Shown: piece after piece, positions 1 through 12,149 of the stretch
How the letters are laid out: the number at the start of each line of letters is the position of its first letter
Position numbering within the stretch: position 1 is the first letter of the stretch
NCBI GenBank assembly: GCA_963556495.2
Contig: OY747721.1
Coordinates: 30,070,849 to 30,134,848, forward strand
Length of the DNA stretch: 64,000 nt
Origin: Valencia hispanica
Lineage: Eukaryota; Chordata; Actinopteri; Cyprinodontiformes; Valenciidae
Direction of reading: 5' to 3'
Made by a program: the position numbers and the translations under genes
Notes under the pieces: generated by a model
Seen by the model: the letters and a program-made list of their open reading frames with translations, nothing else
Database searches by the model: none
What the model was told of the DNA's origin: nothing

Positions 1-635
1 TTGAGGGGAACTGATGCATAACTTGACTGATCCTCATCGCTTCAATTTTGACCACATTTAATCACGAGCTGTTCTACCTCCTCGCTGAAAGCCTGGTCGT
101 TGTCATTCCCATTTGGGCCTACCACTGTTGATTCCACAATCTTTATTTAAAAAAGGTGGCAGCCTTGGGGACACAGTCATTTCTCATCAGGTTAAAAAAG
201 CAGAAACCTCAAGACACAACCATGAAGGGAGTTTGTGCTGAGTGTGATGACACTGGAGGTGTACTCTCTGACCCACACTGACTCTGACTTTCAGTAAGAA
301 AGTGATACCAGCCAGTTATTGAATTTAACGGTCAACTTGTTAGCTGGATTGCTGTGCTTTTGCTTTCTCATAACAATGTTGTGTGATTAGGTTGTTACAC
401 ATCTTTGTATCCCTGTCTTTGCAAGGAATTTTTATACTCTATGTTTTACTCTACATGAATAACTGTCTTTGTCTGCTTTAAAACTTAACCCTAATATGTG
501 TAAGATTTCTCACCTAAGCATCTGGACTAAAAGCTTTCATCCAATTGTAAAATAATGTAACCTTTCACTAATTTTGCCATTTAATTCTCTGTACATCTAA
601 ACCTACCCAAAAAAGTGAGTTAATTTTGGTATAGG
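1..635. other. AT-rich upstream DNA, nothing recognised
   Basis: No coding motif, repeat boundary or RNA gene was recognised. Confidence 0.5.
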
Positions 636-1070
636 GATGTTCTGGGGCTGGTTCACTTCCTCTAAATGTGCAGGTTGTGGAATACAAAATGGATTCAATC
701 AAATATAGCCAATCCATGAACAAGAAGTTCATGCCATCTGTGAGGAGGCTGAGATTTGGGCATCATTGGAATTTCCAACAGGACAATGATCCCAAGCATA
801 TCTCAAAGTCAACAATAGTTTGGTCACAAAAGTCCCGGGAGATAATGTACTGGTCATCATAGCTGCCTGACTTTAACTTGATTAAAAACATGTGGTTATA
901 TTTAAAAAATAAAGGCTGCTGCCGCACACAAACATAAGATAATTACTGAACTGGAGGCCTTTGCCTTTGAGGAGTGGGTTAAGTTTCCTCAGGGGTGCTG
1001 ACAGAAGCAAGGCGGCTGTTTGCAGCAGGTTATAACAACAAAGGAGTTCTCTACAAAGAACTTTAAATGC
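636..1070 (+). pseudogene. Tc1-like transposase relic, C-terminal part
   Basis: The translation shows a decayed F-W-G-W block at about 640-655 and then F-Q-Q-D-N-D-P-K-H near 769-800, the second catalytic aspartate box of Tc1/mariner transposases, followed by S-K-S-T. A 64-codon open stretch (668-862) survives between stops. Decayed sequence continues to about 1070. Terminal repeats are not visible, so this is a truncated, dead copy. Confidence 0.75.
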
Positions 1071-2332
1071 ATGTCATGAAGGGGTTTAAATAGTTTATAA
1101 CTGCAACAGTCATTTAAAAATGTCACATTTAGAGAATTCAGTATAATTAGGCTATTTAAACTGTTGTTTAATTTGCTTCTTGCAACTCACTGCTAAATGG
1201 TATGTTTTGCCCAGAATTATTTTGTTTATGGGGCGGAGTATGAAATTAACTTTTCTGAATGACTGACAATACTCGTATTGCTACTTGTGCCCCCTGGTGC
1301 CAGTTCTGGAAGTGCAAGCTTTTTACAAATAAAATAACTGCTAAACACATCACTGAGCTGGAAGTGCTTAAAATGGTCAAAATCATTCTTGTTGGGTCTT
1401 AACTTCAAGCTCCACCATTTGTCAGAGGGCGCTGTCTGACCACATTGCTCATCACTCAATATGGATTTGACTTTGAAGATGTTTTCAGTTAAATATTGGA
1501 AAACTTTACCGTTTTAAGAGGCTTCAAAAATGCAATGGCCACCTCACACCACCAATATTTTTTGTGATGCAAGTACCTGCCTACACTCTGATATACTTGG
1601 TCTCCATCCACCTAATTCCTCTAAACATTAAATTGTTTAGCTGTACTACAGCCTGTAAGGCACAGCCAAATGTTTCCAAGAGTTTAAAGAGATCACAATT
1701 TTAACTGAATCATTTCAAGCGAGGATACACTCTTGCTCATACTGGAGTGGATCCTAACATCTGTCTGCCCCCTAGTATCTGGAATGAAGTCGGGAGAAGG
1801 AATTAGGAAACTCTTCAAACTTTTAATTGCATGTAGGATTCTGGGCAAGAGGAGAATGCCAAGAAAAGAAGTGAACTGTAATGTCTTATTTCCAGCATTC
1901 CTCTGTCACTGTGTCTTGCCCTGTCTGAAGATGCATCTTTATTTGTCTTTCCTGCCTCACAGAGTACAGGCTGCTCTCTAATTTGCATCTGACTCTTTAG
2001 AGGTCACTTAGAATTTGTTTTTGTTGTTGTTTTTTTGCAAAAATTTACATTATCTGACCTGGCCTGTGTAAGGAAGAAAATGATAATTACATCTCTCCCT
2101 GCTTTGTGCTGTGTCAGCCGATAAGTTAATTGCACTTAAGAAAAGAGCCAGTTTCACTGTATTCTCCTTTATATTTGAATAACTAGTGTCTGTATTTGGG
2201 CATTATGCCATATGTTTCTGTCCTCACGATAAATGTACATTGCAAGTGTCATACTGTCAATGTACCGGTATATGACCTGAAATTATGAAACCGGTGATGT
2301 CACTTGACATGTTTTCTAAATGCTATTTTTCT
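1071..2332. other. unique-looking upstream DNA
   Basis: AT-rich DNA without coding signal. Open frames at 1226-1459 and 1733-1981 have no recognisable domain and are probably chance. Confidence 0.45.
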
Positions 2333-3279
2333 TTAAAGGGATATTCCACCCCTAAGTGAACTTTAGTCTGTTGCCATATTCCACAGAGTTGGATAAGTGA
2401 GAAATTAACATTTATTATCAGCCCAGTCATTCTGCTAATCTGGCAGCAGTCTGTTGTGATTGTTGCAGCCTAAAATGCGTGATGATGAAAAGTTGCAACA
2501 AAAGTTGCAATGTTCTTATTGTTGTTTTTATATATTTTACCTTTATTTTTCACCACATCACATGAAAACTGTCTTTAAAAATCTATTCATCCATATACAA
2601 AATTAAATGATAAAGGAATAAATAAGTAGAAAAACTAGCAAAAAATACTGTAAGCTGATTTAAGGCTCATTGTCTTTTTCACCGACAGGGTGGGAAAAAA
2701 AATCCCATAATTATTTTTACCCACCAATTTTTATATTATAGTATTTATTTTTATTAATCTGAATTCATATTTGAACTGAATAAGCTGAACAGAGAATCCA
2801 CATCGTGCCATCACATAAACCAGATGAAAGCATGCAACGTTTATCCCCACTGCGGCAACAATCACTGACTGTGGCCCCAGTAACTATATTTAAAATTAAA
2901 CGATCGCACTTAAAATACGAACAGTTTACCTGTTCGTATTTTAAGTCTCACAATTTGATGTTCTGGAGGACGAATCAGCGCTCTGCTGCCAAACTTGGAG
3001 ACTGACAAGCGCTGGGCTCTTTGGAGTGCTTCTGGGATCAGCTACACCGGTCACTTATGCACTGTCAGATCCCAGATAGCAAGATGAATGGAGTACAATG
3101 TCCAAGTCTGAGACGACGCTCAAATCCTCTCATGGGAATCTTTATTATTGTTTTAAAAACTGTAATTGATGCGTAAAGTTTAAAATGTCTGGGCATCTGC
3201 AACAAGTGGTCAGGGAATTATGTGTATTGTAATCTCTCAAAATGTTGTTTTGCAGTCTGTTGATAACCTCTGTTGGTGT

Positions 3280-3375
3280 TCCATCCATCCATTTTCTGTA
3301 CCCGTCATTCCTATAGGGTTGCAGGGGGGCTGGTGCCTATTTCCAGCTTTCAAAGGGCGAGAGGTGGGGTCCTCT
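3280..3375 (-). repeat. SINE tail fragment, reverse orientation
   Basis: CCATCCATCCATTTTCTGTACCC followed by a 'gcaggggggctggtgcctat' block is the reverse complement of the 3' end of the (ATGG)n-tailed SINE family seen intact at 41135-41510. Confidence 0.7.
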
Positions 3376-3663
3376 GTTCGTGTTGGACCACAATATTGCA
3401 TGAGGTACAAAACAATTTACCTCCACCTTTTATGTAGAGAATGAGGAAACTGTAGCCTATGGCATGGTCTTTGGCAGTGATTTTTGTTGTGGCCTAAGAT
3501 ATAAGATGAGGAGAAAGAGAAATGCAATTGGTCAAACATGCGTTCAATTTGCGATAATTGGATAAAATTGCAAGACGTGCAGAATTTCTAGGGATTGGCT
3601 GAATTTGCGTTAATAGTTGTGATCGCAACATCACGAAATCCTGGAGGGACTGTCTAATGTGGA

Positions 3664-3903
3664 ATGAAGACAATGGCTTGCTGCCCTGGAAATCCACCGA
3701 CAGCAACTGTGGATAAAATTAATCAATATCTGGTCTGCGAGGAGCATTTCACACCAGAGGAATATGAAGAAATAAATGCAAAATTCTACCAGAGAGATGG
3801 TACTGCGTCTGAAGAACACAGCAGTGTTTGTGCTAAGCTAAAACCAACAGAATGCTGCCAGATTAGGATAATGACTGGGCTGGTAACAAAATGCTTTTTC
3901 TAA
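3664..3903 (+). pseudogene. THAP-domain fragment inside the Kolobok-like element
   Basis: The 79-codon frame has the THAP-like string L-V-C-E-E-H-F-T-P about residues 20-30 and L-K-P-T near residue 60. The N-terminal CxxC half of the zinc finger is not in frame, so this is a fragment. It runs into the right inverted end of the transposon. Confidence 0.5.
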
Positions 3904-4084
3904 CTTATCTAATTCTCAGGAATATGGCAACAGACTAAATTTCACTAAGGAATGGACTATCCCTTAAAAGCAGGTGGGAGAGAGACTTTCTACACAGTGT
4001 GGAAAAGACTAGAACAAAATGGTATTCAATATTCAACAGGTGCGGGTTAGTATTGAAAAAGAATCGAAGAGGATGGAAAAATTG

Positions 4085-4615
4085 TTTTATTTCCAGACTT
4101 CCTTCCCTATTGAATTGTCTTCATTCATTATTGTTCATTCTACTTAAGTTCCCCTAGGTCCTTCCATTGTTCATTATGTCCTGCCTTCATTCCTTCCTCG
4201 TGTCCTTCCTTTCCAGCTGGTGTCCTTGCTCCAATCATTTCTTGTGTCCTTTCTATATTTCTTCTATTGCTTGTCTCCCATTTCTCTTGTCTCATGGTGT
4301 TCTTCAATCTCTTTCTTAGTGTTTTTTCCTCATGTATTTTTTTTTCCTTTTCTTTGTCCTACCTCCCGTTATGTGTTTTATCGTTCCTTCCTTATGTCTA
4401 TCCTCTCTACCTTGCGTGTGTCTTAATTTCTTATTTCCTTGAATCCTTTCTTCCTTCATTTAATTGGCTCTTCCTTGATGGTTCTTGAATCTTGCCTCTC
4501 TTCCTTCAATGTGCCTTCCCCTCCAACTTTTGATCATTGCGTCCCTCATTCCAATCCGTCCTGGTGTCATACCTTTCTTCCATTGTTGGGTTCTTCTGTT
4601 TATCTTTTCTTCAAT
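4085..4615. repeat. degenerate polypyrimidine tract 1
   Basis: About 530 bp of almost uninterrupted C/T on the + strand built from variants of CCTTCCTTGTGTCC. It yields spurious open frames rich in F, L, S and P. A matching tract lies at 27375-27720. Confidence 0.75.
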
Positions 4616-6560
4616 CAGTTTTTCATCGTAGATTTTAACAAGAAATATCTGCTATGAGTTCTTGTTTCATTTTTGTGTTTTGTATTTAACATGAAAAAAC
4701 GAGAAGCTCTGCAATTTTGAATCTTGAAAAATCTTTTCATAAAAACATGTGTAAGAACCCTGGGGGAAACCTCAAGACTGCCCCTAATAATGACTCTGTG
4801 CATGAAAGCTTGTTTTGACTTGCAACCTGTCTGGGGAATGCCCTGCAGACTGATGGAGATAAGCATCGGTGAGCCTGAACAGGGCAGGTTGGTATAAAAA
4901 AATAGCTGGATGGATTTGATGATGCATGTTTGTATCTCGATTTAGGCACTGTTTTGTTACAATGTCACCATGCAGTTAAAGAGGAAGTTCCTTTATTTGC
5001 TACCTTCCTCATTTTTCATCACAAGCTACAACATACATTTTTGTATTTGCTATTTAGCAGAAACAATGTAAAAATATTGTATCTGATGTTCTGCCACTTA
5101 AACATTTGAAAGAAAAATGTTAAATGTATCTGTCACATGCAGTTGTAATTTTTTGAAACTAGCGTTCCATTGTGCAGACTTTTGGTGTTGATAAAAATAA
5201 TCTTAGTACTTTCAACCTACTTAGTTGATTTAGATATAATTTTTGTCTCTAAAAGCTCAAGAAGAAAGTTTAATATTTTAAGGCCACAGATGGTTCCAAC
5301 AACCTCTTCCTCCAAGTAAAGCTTTGGAACAAATGCATGCTTTTAATAAATTATTTGTTGTTTTTGACACCTCTAAAAACCATCGAAGATGATTATGATG
5401 GACCATTTCTGAATACATGCATGAAAACCCCAATGAGTCTGAGAGTGAGAATGAGTCAAAGGAGGAATGTAATTTGGAAAGTGAACAGAATAAAGGTGAG
5501 AGCTGCAATTTTACAGTTTTATTACCAAAATACTGACTGAATAATGCTTGAATCCATCCTTCCAAGAGAAAACCACTTTGAAAATGTTCTTTTTGAATGA
5601 AGCAGCTTTATTCTGAGAAGTCACACATTGCATGAAAGACACCGGATGGAGACTTGATGGATAAAAGCATTGTGGTCTAAAGGGACAGGGAAAAGAACCA
5701 CTTGAAGAAAAAAACAAAAAAAACAAGCTGTGTATGATATTGATCGCCCATCATTCTCTACCTCCTGCCCGGTTTTCTGACTTTGAGCATCACATGAGCA
5801 ATAAGCTGAGTGGTATAAATGGAGGAAAATCACAGTATTAAGTTTTTATACCTCTGAAACATGGCAACACTTTAAAGGGATAATCCTGAGGTTTTCAGGA
5901 GTGTGAGCCATGGGAAAATGGTTTGATTTTTCCAATAATTATGTTTCTGCTGGGATGACTTTTTGCTGAATTTTGATTGCCTTTCTTGTGCCACTACTTT
6001 CAAGTAGGTGCTTGTGTGCAAGCCTTGCTCCTGTCAGACAAAAAGCATCCCTCCCTGGGGTTTTCTTGTGTCTGTAAGGCCAATTTATCGTTCTACCTTA
6101 ACCTTTTAGACTAATGGTGGATCAAATTAAATCTACTAAAGTTTTCTGGTTTTCCATTGTATTGTAGGGATTTTTTTATTACTTTGGCAGGGCAAGGTGC
6201 AACACAGTTTGGTTCAGCAACTGTATATTTTAGAGAAAAATGTGAGAAAATCCTTTTGAACTAAAAACTGTGCACACTCATTCTTGTGCCCTGTGCTGTA
6301 TTTGAAACGAATATATTGACTGTGAGGAATTTAGAGGCTGTTGTGGAACTTTGACATACAATATCTAAAAAAAATTGGGCCATTGATCAGTTTATAATAT
6401 AAATAATAGGGTGGTACAGATTAGTTATTAGAAATGCTGCCTCGCAACTAGACGTAATCAGGAGGCTACTCAGTGAGCTTTATTTTGTAGTTCCCAAATA
6501 TACATCTATTATCTAAACGATCCAGAGGCATGGGAATAAAATTTGTCTAAAGTGTCTAAA
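4616..6560. other. AT-rich upstream DNA, nothing recognised
   Basis: No repeat boundary or coding signal was identified. Short open frames here lack recognisable domains. Confidence 0.4.
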
Positions 6561-6562
6561 GT

Positions 6563-6588
6563 GATATATATATATATATATATATATA
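6563..6588. repeat. (AT)n microsatellite
   Basis: Thirteen uninterrupted AT units, followed by a T-rich run. Confidence 0.95.
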
Positions 6589-6782
6589 TTTTTTATATTT
6601 TATAAATTTATTAGACATCTAAAATTAGATTTATGTATTGAGTATGGGGGGAGGAAAAAAAAAAAAGTAGAATGAGCTCGACTAAAACCCAGGAAGTCTG
6701 TTACTGATACACTAGCTTTACTTGTTGAGGAACATAATCAGACATACAAATGCCCAGTTAACCATTCAATCAACAAACTGAT

Positions 6783-6850
6783 CAATGTTTATTTATATAG
6801 CACTTTACGCAATCACAAAGGCAACCAAACTGATTCACAGTAAATTACAA
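6783..6850. repeat. retroposon tail fragment (tttatttatatagcacttta type)
   Basis: This carries the TTTATTTATATAGCACTTTA motif common at the 3' ends of fish LINE/SINE copies. Only the tail is clear. A similar motif opens the fragment at 8043. Confidence 0.4.
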
Positions 6851-8042
6851 AAATATTGTTACCAATACCAAAATGTGTAACAAGACAAGAGAAAATAGAT
6901 TAAAATCAAAAATAAAAGCAGCTGCAGTCATATTTCTTATTCATATCAAATTTCTTAATCATACCCTCCAATATGTGCTTTAAAATGAACAAAAATGTCA
7001 TTATTTCTACTTATACAATTAGTGGAAGTGCACCACAGGAAAATGACTGCAATTCATTCCTACTAAATCAAATGAAGCCATGTTTGAAGTTTTGTTTTAT
7101 CCTTTCTTTAATTTCTGCATATTTTACACACTTTTATGATGTTCTTACATTTTTTTTAAATATCTGCTCTTAGACCACTATTGGATCAGGCAATTTTGCT
7201 TGGTCTAAATCTTAAATCGGGTCTGACAGTAGGTTTAATGTACAATCTTCACCCAGCAACCAATCAAGAATGGACCATTGAGGCAGAGTTCAAAGTGATC
7301 AGGATGGCTTTAACTGCTGGTCTGGGGCAGAGATGCTAATATGAAGGAGGCCTATTTACAACTTAATGATGTAGACTTTGACAAGCAAATTCAACAAAAT
7401 GTTTAATTAATCTAAAGATAACAATTGGATTTTAAACATTGCAAGATTTAAAATGTCATACAATCAAAAACGTATCACGTTATTTTAACAACCCTTATAA
7501 GACAAATTAATGAGCTCAGAATCTGCCAGATAAAAATTAGAGCCAGTATAAAAAATATGGCGATCCTCTCACCAAGCCTTTATTGCCCTCCTAACCTGCA
7601 TGTGTTGAAAATACTGCTGATGTTTTAAACAAGATAAAAAAATTGACAGTGTTAACAGATAGTTTTAGCCACATTAAATGTTGACTCATTGTGGGATAAC
7701 AAAGAACTGGACAAGGTTTGACTGCATTTAGACTTTATTGACATTTTGACTATAGTATGCCTCCAAAGGATTTTTTTTAACACTGACAGTGGGTCTTTAA
7801 GTGATCAATATTTCTTTGTTCAAGACAAGATGTTTCAACAGATAAAATGATGTGCAGTGGGAGCTTGTTACAACCCCTCATTTGCAGGTCTATATTTAGG
7901 CACATGGGACAAAGATTTTTCTGTTTTAACAATTATAAAAAATCAATAATGTTCGTGAGACAGGTTTTCTGGTGGGGAAGATGTATTGGGGATTTATATT
8001 TAGTGGGTACAGGTCAGGTGCTTTTAAAAAAAAAAAGTACTG
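6851..8042. other. AT-rich upstream DNA, nothing recognised
   Basis: No repeat boundary or coding signal was seen. Confidence 0.4.
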
Positions 8043-8250
8043 TAAATAATCAAATCAAACATTATTTATAAAGCGCTTTTCATACAAGAAGTTGCATCAC
8101 AAAGTGCTTTACAGATTAAAATGACCCCACATAAAACCACCTTCCCTTCCCTCCCCCACAGATTTAAAAGCATGGTCACAGTTATACCCCCCTCCCCCCC
8201 AAACCCAACTCCCATGCACACACACAGTTAACAGTAAAAAGGGACATTGG
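8043..8250. repeat. retroposon fragment with C-rich stretch
   Basis: It begins with a TTTATAAAGCGCTTTTCATACAA motif and AAGTGCTTTACA, typical of fish retroposon 3' ends, and passes into a C-rich stretch around 8185-8205. Class not determined. Confidence 0.4.
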
Positions 8251-8567
8251 GCCGAGTGATGAACCATGCAAGTACATGCAAATACATAAAGCTGGCCCTT
8301 GCTTTTAGTAAGGGAAAAAAGTCACATTTTAGACCTTACCATCTTTAAAGATAATGATGGAAGCTTACACACAACCTTATTTTGAAGCTGAATCTAATGA
8401 AAAAAATCATAATTTCAGAAAATATAGCATGGTAACAAAAAGCCAGAGATCAGGACAGACAGAACTGATTACAAAGACTTAACACTCAGCCAGCGCTGTA
8501 TTTTTTTCCATCTCACAGTTCAGAGGCAAATTAAAGTCAAACAGAAAACAACTGGAATATCATCTAA

Positions 8568-9342
8568 GGCCTGGTTCATACGGAAGGATTTTAAAGTTGT
8601 TGAAAGAGTTTCAATCGCACACACGGCTGTAAAAAAACAAAAGGATATTCCTGTTTATGTCCTAGAGTTTGTGGTGCGCTGCCACATGGCAATGATGAGA
8701 CACCATACACGAACCGACATTACTCACCAACATTCCAAGCTCAGATAGGAAATCTCACAAAATGTTATGATATAAAATCTGACTAAAGTCAAAGGAGTAA
8801 ATAAATATGGATTGCTGAGGATGAGGCATTTGCAATAGTTTGTGGACTAGTTAAAGAAAACAATTGAAATCCTGGTGTTGGATAAAGGAGTGGACACAGC
8901 AGGAGAAGGGCTATACTTGCTATACAAAGACACGGAAGTGAATTATTGTTTTTGTTTTTTCACTGGGAAACGTTACACACTTTCCTCTTACTGACCTCTG
9001 TTTCTATGCATTTGTGGACTGTGTTCAAAATAACGATAGACGCTTCCAAAGAATATCACTGCATGTCATTTCTGATTTCTGATTGGCTACACCTCACATT
9101 CAACAGGCTGCATGATTGTTTGTCCTCGCAACACACCATACACACTGTGATATCCAGCCAAGACAATCCAACATGTTGAATATCCCCGATTTGTGATCGG
9201 AGCAGTCCCAACGTCCTTCTGAGCAGACCAGAGGGTATTGAACACAGCACACACGGCAGGGATATATGTTAGGATTATCTTAAGTGCCATCCCGATAATC
9301 AGGGCAAAATCTGACTAAAAATCCTGCCTTGTGAACCAGGCC
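8568..9342 (-). mobile_element. 775 bp non-autonomous PIF/Harbinger-like element, copy 1
   Basis: The ends form an inverted repeat of about 28 bp beginning GGCCTGGTTCA and reaching CAGGATTTTT; the right end is its near-exact reverse complement. TAA precedes the left end and TTG follows the right end, so the 3 bp duplication is imperfect here. The interior matches the reverse complement of the copy at 45839-46612, for example the ATATCCCCGATTTGTGATCGG and CTGATTGGCTACAC blocks, so the two copies are opposite in orientation. No transposase is encoded. Confidence 0.75.
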
Positions 9343-12149
9343 TTGAGTGATGCAATACTTGTCTCACACTTTATTCCATCCTCATGGATGCCTAAACCAG
9401 TACCCATACCCATTATGCCCAGGTGTCTTCCCACACAAGGACTTAATTGTATTGTTAATTGTATTAACAATAACCACGACCTATCTTTATTAAAAACCTT
9501 TGAGATTATCTGTATTCCTGTGTCATTTACAAGGACAGGCAAAGAAAATGTTAGCAAATTGAAGCCTTCTAGATCTTGACATTACAAAGCAAAAACATTT
9601 TAGGCTTCTACAAAGATTTGAATCTTTTAGGGTTTTTATTTGTTGGTTTTTGTGTGTGTGTGTGGGGGGGGTGTATCTACTTTTTTTTCCTTCTGATTTT
9701 AGCTTTTTTGACCTGGCCTTAGACTGAGAGGAGCCTTTCGCTGACAGAATGCTCAGGTGTCAGATGTTTAGGGGTGGAGTCCTGTTGATGGAGGACTAAC
9801 TACAGGTGGAGAACATGCTAATAAACTATTTAAAATGGATGATAATTGGCTCCTAAAGGATGGCTTCTGCTGAAACATGTCAGAAATGTCATTGTTCTTT
9901 TAGACCATGTCCATATAATGAAAGCTATTTTAATGGGGGGGTTCTTAGACTGGCTTGGAGATTTTAGATATTCTTTGTTCAACTGCTTTTGGAAATGCTT
10001 CTTGTCAGCATCACATGGTCCCCTGGTCGTTTTAAACCCTGTAGAGACTCTGTCTGCATCCTTTTTACTGTTGAGAACCTGCCAGTTGGGTCACACTGAA
10101 ACCTGCCACACTTTGACCCAGAAAGCTGAACCTGCCTAACGCATGTGCTGAGAGAGAATGACAGTGTGTGCTATCTCTGAGTCAATGCCGAGGCCATTTC
10201 AAAGAACCGCGCCGAAATTCCCCAGCTGTGCAGAAGAGACGTAGTGTTTGCTGGCTGTCCATCTGTGTTCCTGCGAGGAGGAATGAGTGACATGGTTCCA
10301 TATTTCAGGTTGGATCCTCTTTGTTGTTCTGCTGCTGTGAAGCTGAAGGAGGTGAAAGTGTTTTAGGAAACTAAATTCTTTTTCCAGCTCTCGCTTTTCT
10401 TTAGAGTAAGATTGGTATCAGAATAATCTGACATTACGTTAGGATACCTGGGGTCTGAATTTGATCAGTAATATAACAAATTAGCAGAACGTTAACTTGT
10501 TATAGATCGTTCAAGACTGCCTCATTAATACCTTTTGTGTTGGATATTTAATAAACCCATGCATTGGTGCCATGTCAATGCTGGGCTCAATTAAACCAGG
10601 GGATCTTATGTTTGAATTATTTACAGATTTCAGTGGAGCACATTTCCATGAATAACAATATTACCTCTATTTCAACAGTCAGTTACACATGTAGACTTAA
10701 AAAATGAAATATTAGATGGAAGAGATGGAAAAAGGGCTGAGGATGTTTTGTGTTGTCAGGTGTCTAAGTGAGCTGGATTCTGCTGAATAACGACTTTCAA
10801 AGGCTTTTAAATCCTGCTTTCATCATCATAGACCCAACTCTATGCAGACGCATCGGAAAGCCTGACATTAACCTCTATACAATTCTGTGTTCTGCTTTAT
10901 TGTAACATCCTATGTATATTACCTTTGACGGCAAGAAATGTTTGCCTCTTTTCTTTAAGAACAGGCCCAGCAGTTTAGTACATAGCTCACACCTGTCTTG
11001 GTAGCATTCAAGTTGGAAATTAACACCAATGAGGGATACAGATACGATTTGTAACTGATGCAACTAAAGAATTTCAAGAAATTTTGCCAATTGATATCTG
11101 TTAAATGTAAAGTGAACTAAATGGGAGGCAAATTCTTAAGAAGCAAATATAAAGGATCCATTTCTATGTGTGGGTTGAAGAGGTTATTTATAGGTGATCC
11201 TTTTTTTTTTTTTGGTGTTTTTTAACCATGGAGGGTCTTTTAGCGGAGGATATACTGCATGTACTCCAAGAACAGATTTGTTCTTTTTGTTTTTTCTTTA
11301 CTCGAGGTTGAACGTTTGCTTGGGCCAGAACGTAAAGTGCAGATCTCGAGGGAAGTCCTAATAGAGCCCTTCCACGGCAGCACATGTTTGTTTAGTAATC
11401 ACGCAATACTTATCTGACATCTCATGAAAATAGTTGTGCTAAAATGATGTGTGAGGAACAAGCTGCCAGAACTCTCCTACCAGGGTTGTCCTTTTCTCTT
11501 GCAATCCTTGCATAGAGAACCAATTTCCCTGTTCTTCCAGAGTAAACGCAGGGGTTTATAGGTGCACGGACATTTAAAGTCATCATACGTTGCCAACTGA
11601 CTGTTGGAGATAGAAATCAAGACACGCTATGCAGGTTTTACATGGAAACATGGAAACCCAGTAGTTAGATTTCAGGACAATTTCAAATACTGTACTTATT
11701 CTATTTTCCATAAACTGTGAAATGTGCACATAACTTGTTCAGTTTACTTTTAAAAACAACAATTAAAATACCCTGATTTTTCTATTGTAATTGATGCATG
11801 GTTTAATGGTTGGTTTGAATTTCACAAATAAAGTGTAAATATTATAATATTCCTTTTTAAGTAAACATTTTGAAGCGGGGTTTTTTTTACTTAACAAAAC
11901 GAACAAATGAGCGAGGAAGTTTTTTTGGGGGGAGTTAAATCCAACTCTTGTTTGTTTTTTACAGTGCAAGATTTCGAGTTCTTGCTTCGTCCTCTATTGT
12001 CAAGAGGGCTAAGCTTTCTGTTCCCATTTGATCCACTGGCTTCCTCCTGCGCTGCTTTTGCAATCAAACGCATCTCCGAAAGGCCGCTACCTTAATTACT
12101 GCGACACCATTTTTCAAACCCAAACATGACACACTTTGTGTTTCCTTGT
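9343..12149. other. upstream DNA between TIR element and CpG-rich region
   Basis: It contains a short (GT)n/G-run near 9651-9673 and a T-run near 11203. The stretch 10140-10320 is more complex in base composition and could be conserved non-coding sequence, but nothing shows that directly. No gene was found; the 97-codon frame at 9846 has no recognisable domain. Confidence 0.4.

Larger units (their letters stand above)
2337..3963 (+). mobile_element. TTAA-flanked DNA transposon, Kolobok-like, with THAP remnant
   Basis: TTAA at 2333-2336 and 3964-3967 flanks inverted ends that begin with GGGATA and stay alignable for roughly 110 bp: left 2338-2450, and right 3855-3963 read in reverse, both including a segment with GTCTGTTGCCATATTCC. 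TTAA duplication together with a THAP-type protein is the signature of Kolobok elements. A frame at 3664-3903 encodes V-C-E-E-H-F-T-P-E-E-Y, resembling the C-x-x-H-F core of THAP zinc fingers, followed by L-K-P-T. The interior is decayed and carries a reverse-oriented SINE tail fragment (about 3280-3375) and a perfect hairpin at 2908-2946. It is non-functional. piggyBac also uses TTAA, but the protein remnant argues against it. Confidence 0.65.
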
